Below, one piece after another: positions 1-5,938 of a stretch of 5,938 bases of DNA. The notes beneath the pieces were generated by a model. It had not been told where the DNA came from and searched no databases. It was given only the letters and a program-made list of their open reading frames with translations. Numbering within the stretch: the stretch's first letter is position 1; each line of letters opens with the position of its first letter. A program made the translations under genes and the position numbers. The stretch comes from Synergistaceae bacterium. GTDB lineage: Bacteria; Synergistota; Synergistia; Synergistales; Aminobacteriaceae. The stretch covers positions 1-5,938 of the forward strand of contig JAFPWQ010000125.1 in NCBI GenBank assembly GCA_017394925.1, in the 5' to 3' direction.

Positions 1-31
1 CGCAGAACAGGAATAAATTTTATGGGGGCTG
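1..31. other. Short non-coding stretch after rng
   Basis: These 31 bases follow the rng TAA stop and run off the window. I see no hairpin with a U-run that would serve as a terminator and no recognisable coding start. The stretch could be the beginning of the leader of a following gene, but it is too short to tell. Confidence 0.4.
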
Positions 32-1555
32 TTACGTCCTGAAGATGATAACCTGCCCCTTATATTTTTGCCTCAGCTCTTTAATCTGCGACTCTGTACT
101 CTCAATATCTCCCTGATAATATAATTTATATTTGCTCCAGTTGAAATCCGGCATTGAGGCGATAATTATTTTTCTCTGGAATTCATTCTCCCATTCACTT
201 AACACATGCGAAATATAACTTGCGGCATATGGTGCACACTGAATCATGAAAGCCTCAGAGTTATTATTGCCTGTTATCTTGCGGATGAAGCGTTTAATGT
301 TCATTGCGATATTCTCTTCGCGTTCAACGAATCCGTTATCGATGCATACGGGACAATTGCGGGTCAATATGCTCTTAAGGTCAGGGCGTTCACGTCTGCG
401 TGTGAGTTCGACAAGTCCCAGATGAGTTATGCCGAATATATGCGATTTCTGTCTGTCATGCGATAATTTTTTCTCAAAGTGTGCAATTAATTCATGTCTG
501 TCTTCTTCAAATAACATGTCAATGAAATCAACGATGATAATTCCGCCGGTTGAACGCAGTCTTAACTGTCTTGCAATTTCATCTGCCGCTTCAAGATTAG
601 TCGCAAGTACCGTATGCCTCATATCAGGAGCAGAAGTGAATTTGCCGGTGTTCACATCAATCACGGTTAATGCTTCTGTCTGGTCAATAACGAGATATGC
701 GCCGCTTCGTAACCAGGCTTTACGCTCAAGTGCCTTCTGAATTTCCTGCTCAATTCCAAAATACGCGAATATCGGACTTGTACCCGTATAGAGTTTAACA
801 TCGGGCATCTCAGGGAAAAATCTTTTTGCGAACGCTTCAGCCTGTGAGAATTCTTCGGGGTCATCGATTATAATCTCGTCGATATTGCCGGCAATCTCAT
901 CACGCAGTACACGCCCTAATGCGCCAGTATCACGGTAAAGCATACATGGAGCAGGTGAAGTATCAGCCTTATGTTTAATCTCATTCCAGAGTTCGAGCAG
1001 TGAATTTATATCCGAACGCAGTAAATCTTCAGGGATATTTTCAGCCGCCGTTCTGATTATGACTCCGAAATTCACAAGCTCAGTCTGCAATGTCTCCGCA
1101 AATTTCTTCAGGCGTTTACGTTCTGAATTATCTTCAATGCGTCTTGACACTCCTGTTTCATCGCTATCGGGCACTAACACGAGCCACCTTCCAGGAAGTG
1201 AAATTCTTGCGCTTACTCTTGGGGCTTTATTTTTTCTTGCGTTCTTGATTATCTGAACGATTATATTCTGACCTGCTTTAAGTCCTGACGTGTGAATCGA
1301 TTCGCCCAGATATAAGAATGCGTTTCGTAATTCGTTCTTCTCACTCTTTGATGAGATTGCAACGAATGCGGCATTAATTGACGGCATGATTTTATCGACT
1401 CTTGCCTTGAATATATCACCCTGTCTTGAGAGTTTAGCTGTGTGTTCTTCTTCTTCGTACTCAATGAAAATTTCTGCGAGTTTTCCGTCCTCTAATACTG
1501 CAATTCTTGATTGTTCTGACTCTCTCAGATCCGCAATGATTTTCACTTCAGGCAT
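32..1555 (-). CDS. rng: Ribonuclease G / RNase E-type endoribonuclease
   Basis: RNase E/G enzymes are Mg2+-dependent single-strand endoribonucleases that act in mRNA decay and rRNA 5'-end maturation. The 507-residue protein has only the catalytic core, without the long C-terminal degradosome scaffold of RNase E. Numbering from the ATG at 1555, an S1-like RNA-binding region spans ~38-120 and ends at ISLPGRWLVLVP. GVIIRTAAEN carries R168-T169, matching the 5'-monophosphate sensor pair (R169/T170 in E. coli RNase E). The DNase I-like domain has the catalytic aspartates D300 (VIDVNTG) and D343 (VDFIDM). C401-P-V-C404 is the zinc-link that joins protomers in the family. The ATG at 1555 is preferred over the in-frame TTG at 1561 because an AGGTGAT ribosome-binding site lies 5 nt before the ATG and abuts the TTG. 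It is the last gene in view; rplU commonly follows in related operons. Confidence 0.93.
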   Translation of the reverse strand: MPEVKIIADLRESEQSRIAVLEDGKLAEIFIEYEEEEHTAKLSRQGDIFKARVDKIMPSINAAFVAISSKSEKNELRNAFLYLGESIHTSGLKAGQNIIVQIIKNARKNKAPRVSARISLPGRWLVLVPDSDETGVSRRIEDNSERKRLKKFAETLQTELVNFGVIIRTAAENIPEDLLRSDINSLLELWNEIKHKADTSPAPCMLYRDTGALGRVLRDEIAGNIDEIIIDDPEEFSQAEAFAKRFFPEMPDVKLYTGTSPIFAYFGIEQEIQKALERKAWLRSGAYLVIDQTEALTVIDVNTGKFTSAPDMRHTVLATNLEAADEIARQLRLRSTGGIIIVDFIDMLFEEDRHELIAHFEKKLSHDRQKSHIFGITHLGLVELTRRRERPDLKSILTRNCPVCIDNGFVEREENIAMNIKRFIRKITGNNNSEAFMIQCAPYAASYISHVLSEWENEFQRKIIIASMPDFNWSKYKLYYQGDIESTESQIKELRQKYKGQVIIFRT

Positions 1556-2133
1556 ACGCAATCACCTTCTGTATCATACCCTCCGATTGAAACGCGTACG
1601 ATATTCATTTCATGCCAGCCCGCAATAATATTTTCAGCTTTAAGATGCTTGACGAGACCGCCTATGGGATTCTGTGCAGGCTCAGAGATAATTACGGACA
1701 GCCATGTATCTTTATGCTTTGCGCGTAAGACTGATGACCCGTAGAACTCTTTCACGCGTTCATTCAAATCACGGCCTGTTGTCGTACGTATGAGATATTC
1801 GGCATACTTGCACATTTTGCCCAGTGAAGGCGAGTTATCATCCGGGAATAATACGCGTGAGACGTGAAAACCTTCGGGCAGTGATTCGTTCATGAGCAAT
1901 GCAATATCATCGTGAACATCATCATCAAAATACATGTCTACGGGTTCATTGAGAGCAACAACACCAGCAGGCAGTTCGGGAGCAAAACTGATTTTGGCTC
2001 TTGGTGAGAATCCCTGAGTCATTATGAGCCTCAGACCTGAACGCATAGCTGAACGTGAAAATATCTGAGCAAGTGCAATATGCGGAACGAAACACGCGCC
2101 GCCTCTTTTCGAGTAAATTAATCTCGCTCTCAT
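1543..2133 (-). CDS. TIGR03936/DUF2344 radical SAM-linked protein
   Basis: This 196-residue protein belongs to the DUF2344 family, found either as a C-terminal extension of TIGR03960 radical SAM proteins or as a separate gene directly after them. Its biochemical role is unknown to me; the constant pairing suggests a substrate-binding or accessory subunit of the radical SAM enzyme. The N-terminal half carries the family hallmarks: MRARLIYSKRGGACFVPHIA (1-20), then RSGLRLIMTQGFSPRAKISF (31-50) and APELPAGV. I see no membrane segments or metal-binding motif. I chose the ATG at 2133 over the upstream TTG at 2154 and ATG at 2142 because family proteins begin at this point and because this ATG forms an ATGA overlap with the radical SAM stop, preceded by a weak GGAT 7 nt upstream. 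Its 3' end overlaps rng by 13 nt. Confidence 0.85.
   Translation of the reverse strand: MRARLIYSKRGGACFVPHIALAQIFSRSAMRSGLRLIMTQGFSPRAKISFAPELPAGVVALNEPVDMYFDDDVHDDIALLMNESLPEGFHVSRVLFPDDNSPSLGKMCKYAEYLIRTTTGRDLNERVKEFYGSSVLRAKHKDTWLSVIISEPAQNPIGGLVKHLKAENIIAGWHEMNIVRVSIGGYDTEGDCVCLK
1561..1567 (-). promoter_or_regulatory. Ribosome-binding site that sets the rng start
   Basis: AGGTGAT on the minus strand matches 7 nt of the anti-Shine-Dalgarno complement (AGGAGGTGATCC) and ends 5 nt before the ATG at 1555. It directly adjoins the TTG at 1561, leaving no spacing for that codon, so it decides in favour of the ATG. It lies inside the coding end of the DUF2344 gene. Confidence 0.75.
2130..2133 (-). 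other. ATGA stop/start overlap joining radical SAM and DUF2344 genes
   Basis: On the minus strand ATGA holds both the TGA stop of the radical SAM gene and the ATG of the DUF2344 gene. Such 4-nt overlaps commonly give termination-reinitiation coupling, which would keep the two products at similar levels. That fits a pair that is a single fused protein in other bacteria. Confidence 0.8.
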
Positions 2134-3890
2134 TTTACACATCCAATTCCGCAAGACGCACAGCCATTCTTGCAGTCAACTGTGAGTTTGCATTCATACG
2201 CTCTGTGTCTCTCACGCAGTAAGAATTCTTTAGTCAGTCCGACATTCACAAAGTCCCATGAAAGAGATTCATCTTCATTTCTTTCACGCGTATATTCATC
2301 GGGGTTAATGCCGTGATATTCAAATGCATCAAGCCATCGGGACAAGTCAAAAAATTCTGTCCAGTTATCGAATCTCGCTCCTGTTTCCCATGCACGATAT
2401 ATAACTTTGCATGTACGTTTATCTCCGCGCGATAATACGCCTTCAAGAAAAGTCTGTTCGGGTTCATGATATGCGACTGAGATATTGCGGTCATGAATCA
2501 ATGACTTTATGAATCTTCCTTTCTCTTTGAGTTCCTGAATCGAATTCTGACGCTCCCATTGAAACGGTGTATGTGCCTTCGGAACAAATCCCGATACGCT
2601 CACGCTCACAGTTGTACGTTTATGTCCCAATGACCTGCCGAGCTTTAATGTGTGATATGCGATTTCGGAAATGGCTTCAAGGTCTTCTTGTGTTTCCGTT
2701 GGAAGTCCCATCATGAAATATAATTTAACTCGTTCCCAGCCTCTTGAAAATATTTCTTTCAGGCATGAATCTATCATTTCTTCGTTTATGCCCTTATTGA
2801 TGACATCACGCAGTCTTTGAGTTCCGGCTTCGGGTGCAAATGTTATGCCTCCATGCTTTGATCGCAGATCTTCAAGTTTTTCCGCAAGCCCGACAGAAAA
2901 GCCGTCCATGCGCAAACTGGGCAGACTTAATTTTGCGCGTCTTTGATTCAATTCATCTGATACTTCATCAATCAGTCTCTCAATGCCTGAGTAATCACAT
3001 GACGCAAGAGACAACAATCCGGCTTCTTCCCAGCCTGTAGATTTCACTATGTCCAGTACTGACTGCACAGATTCATTCACATCGCGTTCACGAACAGGAC
3101 GATTGACCATTCCGGCCTGACAGAAACGGCAGCCTCTTCCGCAGCCCCTGAAGAGTTCAACAGCGGCACGGTCATGTACGATTCCAACGCTGGGTACTAT
3201 CATTGAATGCAATGTGAAAAGTTTATCCGCAATCTGTCTTTCAACTACATGGCCATGAGCATACAATAACGGAACATAAAACCCTTTGAGCTTCGCAATT
3301 TCACTCAGAACTTCATCACGTGAACAGCCCTTCATGCTTTCGATTAACGGCAACAATTCAGGCAGTAATGCTTCGGCCTCACCTACACAGAATACATCAA
3401 TGAATTCACTCATGACTTCGGGAATAAATGCACCATAGCCTCCTGCAATCACCAACGGGAAATCATTTCGTTCACGCGAGAATATATTTATGCCTGCAAG
3501 ATTTAGCATCGTGAGTATGTTCGTGTTGCCTGCTTCATGAGGCAGTGTGAATGCGAGAATGTCAAAATCTTTCACGGGCCGTTTATGTTCGGTTGACGCG
3601 AGAAGAATGTTATCTTTGCGCATTAACTCTTCCATGTCAGGCCACACGCAATAAGCACGGTCAGCAATATATTTCGGGTTCATTGAGTGAATGAACTGCT
3701 CCATAATCTGAAAGCCGTAATAGCTCATTCCGATTTCATACACATCAGGGAATGCAAGACATACACGCAGACTCGAATCATTCCATGAGATTTTTTTGTG
3801 AGGCCGCCATTCTGAACAGCAATAACGCGACGGCCTTGATACCTGTGATAATAATTTCCATTCGGGTAAATTAAACTCGTCAAAATTCAC
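2130..3890 (-). CDS. TIGR03960-type radical SAM protein (B12-binding-like N-terminus), substrate unknown
   Basis: A 586-residue radical SAM enzyme that cleaves S-adenosylmethionine at a [4Fe-4S] cluster; no substrate is known to me. Residues ~40-230 resemble the cobalamin-binding-like domain (LAFPDVYEIGMSYYG at 45-59, VIAGGYGAFIPE at 147-158) but show no clear DxHxxG cobalamin motif. Residues ~240-470 are the radical SAM core, with the cluster-binding CxxxCxxC at C250, C254 and C257 (FRGCGRGCRFCQAG). Family signatures follow: TFAPEAGTQRLRDVINKG (350-367), KLYFMMGLPTET (389-400) and SGFVPKAHTPFQW (433-445). The tail carries a second cysteine cluster (C567, C573, C577, C580, C584) that could bind another Fe-S centre or metal. 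The start is GTG, 2 nt after the rodA stop; an in-frame TGA at 3915-3917 rules out any much longer form. The stop overlaps the next gene's ATG. In many bacteria this protein is fused to DUF2344, which here is the next gene. Confidence 0.9.
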   Translation of the reverse strand: MNFDEFNLPEWKLLSQVSRPSRYCCSEWRPHKKISWNDSSLRVCLAFPDVYEIGMSYYGFQIMEQFIHSMNPKYIADRAYCVWPDMEELMRKDNILLASTEHKRPVKDFDILAFTLPHEAGNTNILTMLNLAGINIFSRERNDFPLVIAGGYGAFIPEVMSEFIDVFCVGEAEALLPELLPLIESMKGCSRDEVLSEIAKLKGFYVPLLYAHGHVVERQIADKLFTLHSMIVPSVGIVHDRAAVELFRGCGRGCRFCQAGMVNRPVRERDVNESVQSVLDIVKSTGWEEAGLLSLASCDYSGIERLIDEVSDELNQRRAKLSLPSLRMDGFSVGLAEKLEDLRSKHGGITFAPEAGTQRLRDVINKGINEEMIDSCLKEIFSRGWERVKLYFMMGLPTETQEDLEAISEIAYHTLKLGRSLGHKRTTVSVSVSGFVPKAHTPFQWERQNSIQELKEKGRFIKSLIHDRNISVAYHEPEQTFLEGVLSRGDKRTCKVIYRAWETGARFDNWTEFFDLSRWLDAFEYHGINPDEYTRERNEDESLSWDFVNVGLTKEFLLRERHRAYECKLTVDCKNGCASCGIGCVK

Positions 3891-3892
3891 AT

Positions 3893-5005
3893 CTAAAATT
3901 TTCTTTCTGCCCCCTCAATATAAACACTCGCCACAAGTCCAAGCGCAATAAAAATCGCAAGCAGTGAACTCCCTCCGTAACTCAGAAACGGAAGAGGCAA
4001 TCCCGTAACAGGAGTTAAGCCTATGCTCATGCCGATACTCTCGAACATCTGAAACCATAACCATGATGACACTCCTGCCGTTAATATCTTGCATCTTCTG
4101 TCCCGGCTTCTGATTCCCGTTAATGTGATTCTGAACAGCAAGACAGCGAACAGGAAGAGTAAAAGCATGTTCCCGATAAAACCGAATTCCTCAGAGAATA
4201 CACTGAAGATAAAATCAGTATGGGGTTCAGGAAGAAATTTCAATTTGCTCTGAGTGCCGAGCATATAGCCTTTTCCGTAAACGCCTCCGGAGCCTACAGC
4301 AATTCTTGACTGAATCACATTGTAGCCTGCACCTAACGGATCTCTCATCGGGTCAATGAACACAAGTATTCTCTTCTTCTGGTAGTCTTTGAGTACGAAC
4401 ATGATTAATATGGGAATCGCTGAGAGTCCAAGCCCAACAAGTGAACCAAGAAATTTAAACGGTGTACCAGCGGCTACAAGCATTCCGAATGAAATCACGA
4501 GATACACTAATGCACTTCCCGCATCAGGCTGAAGCAGTACAAGCAGAACAGGAACGGCAATAACTCCCAGACCGGCAAGAAATGTTTTTATGTCCAATGG
4601 CGGATAACGCGTTAAGAATTTCGACATCATGAGAATAATCGCAATCTTCGCAAATTCCGAAGGCTGAAATCTGAATCCTCCGAACCCAAGCCATGACTGC
4701 GCACCATTAACCTTAGGCGCAAATATATCTGTCAGCAATAAAAATAAAAGCATGAGGCCATATAACGGATATGCACCCTCAAGCATTTTTCTGTGTCCTA
4801 TCATCATGACCGAGAGCATTGCAATCACGCTCACGAATAACCATGAGGCCTGACGAAACGCGAGATCAAAACCCCGTCCCATTGTCCCGGCTCCTGCACT
4901 GTACACACAGAATACTCCCCATAATGAGAGTACGAGAGCGCAAAGTATCATGAGCCTGTCAGTGAGAGCAATATCTTCTCTCAGTGAACTAAACAGTTCT
5001 TTCAT
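3893..5005 (-). CDS. rodA: Rod shape-determining protein RodA (SEDS peptidoglycan glycosyltransferase)
   Basis: RodA is the integral-membrane SEDS polymerase that extends glycan strands from lipid II for lateral-wall growth, working with a class B PBP2 and the MreBCD elongasome. The 370 residues match the family length. About ten hydrophobic segments can be seen (roughly residues 17-38, 52-69, 76-95, 116-133, 141-158, 163-179, 184-204, 268-291, 307-328, 340-362). SEDS signatures include GAQSWLGFGGFRFQPSEFAK (101-120), LQPDAGSALVY (158-168), RIAVGSGGVYGKG (234-246), FLPEPHTDFIFSVFSEEFGF (257-276) and the C-terminal TPVTGLPLPFLSYGGSS (331-347). D264 in HTDFIF corresponds, by my alignment from memory, to the aspartate essential in characterised RodA proteins. 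FtsW is the main alternative, but the length and linkage to min genes and rng favour RodA. The ATG lies 3 nt after the minE stop with only a weak GAAG upstream, suggesting coupled translation. Confidence 0.93.
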   Translation of the reverse strand: MKELFSSLREDIALTDRLMILCALVLSLWGVFCVYSAGAGTMGRGFDLAFRQASWLFVSVIAMLSVMMIGHRKMLEGAYPLYGLMLLFLLLTDIFAPKVNGAQSWLGFGGFRFQPSEFAKIAIILMMSKFLTRYPPLDIKTFLAGLGVIAVPVLLVLLQPDAGSALVYLVISFGMLVAAGTPFKFLGSLVGLGLSAIPILIMFVLKDYQKKRILVFIDPMRDPLGAGYNVIQSRIAVGSGGVYGKGYMLGTQSKLKFLPEPHTDFIFSVFSEEFGFIGNMLLLFLFAVLLFRITLTGIRSRDRRCKILTAGVSSWLWFQMFESIGMSIGLTPVTGLPLPFLSYGGSSLLAIFIALGLVASVYIEGAERKF

Positions 5006-5008
5006 GCA

Positions 5009-5284
5009 TTACTTCATTTCGATTCCGCTGCGTTTTATTCTCAATACCGGAATATTTGCTACAAGTGCTACTGCTTTTTCATCGCGGTCTAAATCTATTT
5101 CGATTTTCTTCTCGTCTATGTCCATGTATTTTATCAGCACATGTACTATCTCATCGCGAAGGTTATCCAGTAACTGCGGTGATATGTCTGTTCTGTCATG
5201 TATCAGCACGATTCTTAATCTGTCCTTTGCCTTTTGCCCGGAAGTTTCACTGCCGCTTCCAAATAATTTTTTCAGAAAATCCAT
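5009..5284 (-). CDS. minE: Cell division topological specificity factor MinE
   Basis: MinE stimulates the MinD ATPase at the membrane and drives Min oscillation, which confines division inhibition to the poles. The protein has 91 residues, normal for the family (~85-95). Residues 1-9 (MDFLKKLFG) form the N-terminal amphipathic membrane-binding segment. Residues 19-31 (AKDRLRIVLIHDR) form the MinD-contact region with the characteristic AK-RL-IVL-HDR pattern. Residues 34-91 match the topological specificity domain (ISPQLLDNLRDEI, then KYMDID and the beta-strand IEIDLDRDEKAVALVANIPV). The ATG start at 5284 is well supported by an AAGGAG ribosome-binding site 8 nt upstream. The gene lies 25 nt after minD and 3 nt before rodA, so all three are almost certainly co-transcribed. 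Confidence 0.97.
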   Translation of the reverse strand: MDFLKKLFGSGSETSGQKAKDRLRIVLIHDRTDISPQLLDNLRDEIVHVLIKYMDIDEKKIEIDLDRDEKAVALVANIPVLRIKRSGIEMK

Positions 5285-5292
5285 CCTCCCAA

Positions 5293-5298
5293 CTCCTT
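5293..5298 (-). promoter_or_regulatory. Ribosome-binding site of minE
   Basis: AAGGAG on the minus strand ends 8 nt before the minE ATG. It is the strongest canonical Shine-Dalgarno sequence in the window and lies within the short minD-minE spacer, so minE can initiate on its own rather than depending only on coupling to minD. Confidence 0.8.
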
Positions 5299-5309
5299 AT
5301 CTCTTTTGC

Positions 5310-5938
5310 TTATCTCTTTTTCCTGGAAAAAAATTTCTTTATCTTGCTGAAAAATCCTCTGCCCGCGTAACTCTCAAGATCCATTAAAGGCACATCACGG
5401 CCCAGCAATCTCTCCGCTATGTTCAAATATGCCTGTGCCGCAGGTGAATCAAGAGTCATGGTCATAGGCTCTCCGTTATTTGTGGCTCTTATCACGTTTT
5501 CATCTTCAGGGACAACGCCGATTAACTCAATCGATAACACATCAAGAATGTCATCTTTTGCGAGCATATCTCCGTCCTGTACCATGTTAGGCCTGAGACG
5601 ATTTATGATTAATCTTATCGGGGATTTGCCCATTGATTCAAGCATACCGATTATTCTGTCCGCGTCTCTGACTGATGGAATCTCTGGTGTTGTAACTACA
5701 AGTGCTTCATCTGCACCGGCGGCCGCATTCTTGAATCCTCCTTCAATGCCTGCAGGACAATCAAGCAGAATGAAATCAAAATCCGGCTTTAACTCTTCAC
5801 ATAACGCGACCATCTGCTCGGGATTAACTGCATCTTTTGTTCTTGTCTGTGCAGCAGGAAGAAGATAAAGACCCGGAACTCTTTTATCTTTCACCAGAGC
5901 CGCAGAAAGTTTGCATGTCTTTTCGATAACATCAATGA
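5310..5938 (-). CDS. minD: Septum site-determining protein MinD, C-terminal part (5' end outside window)
   Basis: MinD is the membrane-associated ATPase that recruits MinC to block Z-ring assembly away from mid-cell and is driven off the membrane by MinE. The reading frame stays open to the window edge, so the start codon and the N-terminal P-loop (KGGVGKTT in the family) lie beyond it. About 209 of the usual ~265 residues are present. Visible family motifs are IEKTCKLSAALVKDKR, LYLLPAAQTR and NPEQM near the cut end, the Walker B-type segment FILLDCPAGIEGGFKNA, and VVTTPEIPSVRDADRIIG. The C-terminus, GFFSKIKKFFSRKKR, is the basic amphipathic helix used as the membrane-targeting sequence. minE follows after 25 nt, and minC would be expected upstream but is not in view. 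The GTG at 5894 is an internal codon, not the start, because conserved MinD sequence continues upstream of it. Confidence 0.97.
   Translation of the reverse strand, partial: IDVIEKTCKLSAALVKDKRVPGLYLLPAAQTRTKDAVNPEQMVALCEELKPDFDFILLDCPAGIEGGFKNAAAGADEALVVTTPEIPSVRDADRIIGMLESMGKSPIRLIINRLRPNMVQDGDMLAKDDILDVLSIELIGVVPEDENVIRATNNGEPMTMTLDSPAAQAYLNIAERLLGRDVPLMDLESYAGRGFFSKIKKFFSRKKR

Noticed and set aside
429..740. Plus-strand open frames opposite rng (also 206-466, 1059-1256, 1386-1628)
   Set aside because: All lie antisense to the RNase G catalytic core, whose catalytic residues are intact. Their translations show no domain-like pattern.
2246..2494. Second minus-strand frame inside the radical SAM gene (also 667-864 and 1261-1464 inside rng)
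   Set aside because: These are out-of-frame readings of conserved coding sequence with no homology signal.
3893..5005. FtsW instead of RodA
   Set aside because: The SEDS motifs are shared, but the 370-residue length without long N- or C-terminal extensions and the linkage to min genes fit RodA better. FtsW usually sits in the mur/division cluster.
5285..5309. Possible promoter or terminator in the minD-minE spacer
   Set aside because: It has only 25 bases, with a ribosome-binding site but no paired -35/-10 boxes and no hairpin followed by a T-run.
4950..5387. Plus-strand open frame of 145 codons opposite minE and its flanks, rich in Ser, Ile and Phe
   Set aside because: It lies wholly antisense to well-supported minE, the rodA start and the minD end, has low-complexity composition and resembles no family; it is a shadow frame.
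5419..5868. Plus-strand open frame of 149 codons opposite minD
   Set aside because: It mirrors conserved minD codons, and the minus-strand frame has clear MinD motifs. No independent support such as a ribosome-binding site or recognisable domain.
1..5938. A novel defence, mobile or otherwise undescribed system in the window
   Set aside because: Every coding region belongs to a widely conserved housekeeping family in a familiar order, with no repeats, integrase, transposase or compositional break visible.

Overview
This window holds six genes, all on the minus strand and packed almost end to end. It looks like the middle of a conserved bacterial housekeeping operon. In transcription order (from high to low coordinates) they are: minD (5' end cut off by the window edge), minE, rodA, a radical SAM protein of the TIGR03960 type, its partner 'radical SAM-linked' DUF2344/TIGR03936 protein, and an RNase E/G-type ribonuclease (rng). 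No RNA genes, mobile elements, CRISPR arrays or long non-coding stretches are visible. The longest gap is 31 bases, at the window edge.

The base composition looks moderate (roughly mid-40s % GC by eye). From memory, the order min genes - rodA - radical SAM - DUF2344 - rng, often followed by rplU/rpmA/obg, occurs in Clostridia/Negativicutes-type Firmicutes and in Synergistota. I lean weakly towards a Synergistota or clostridial anaerobe, but sequence reading alone cannot settle the phylum. Having MinE together with RodA points to a rod-shaped cell that places its division site by Min oscillation.

Region by region: 5310-5938 encodes the C-terminal ~209 residues of MinD, ending in a basic amphipathic membrane anchor. 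5009-5284 encodes MinE, with a good ribosome-binding site. 3893-5005 encodes RodA, the SEDS glycosyltransferase of lateral-wall synthesis. 2130-3890 encodes the radical SAM enzyme, with its CxxxCxxC motif and an extra C-terminal cysteine cluster. 1543-2133 encodes DUF2344, joined to the radical SAM gene by an ATGA overlap. 32-1555 encodes RNase G, with its catalytic aspartates and zinc-link cysteines intact.

The genes fall into two functional groups on what is probably one transcript: cell shape and division (minD, minE, rodA) and RNA processing plus an uncharacterised radical SAM pair (TIGR03960, DUF2344, rng). Junctions after minE are +3, +2, -4 and -13 nt, so translational coupling is likely along the chain. 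I found no convincing previously undescribed system. The main open question is the substrate of the radical SAM/DUF2344 pair.
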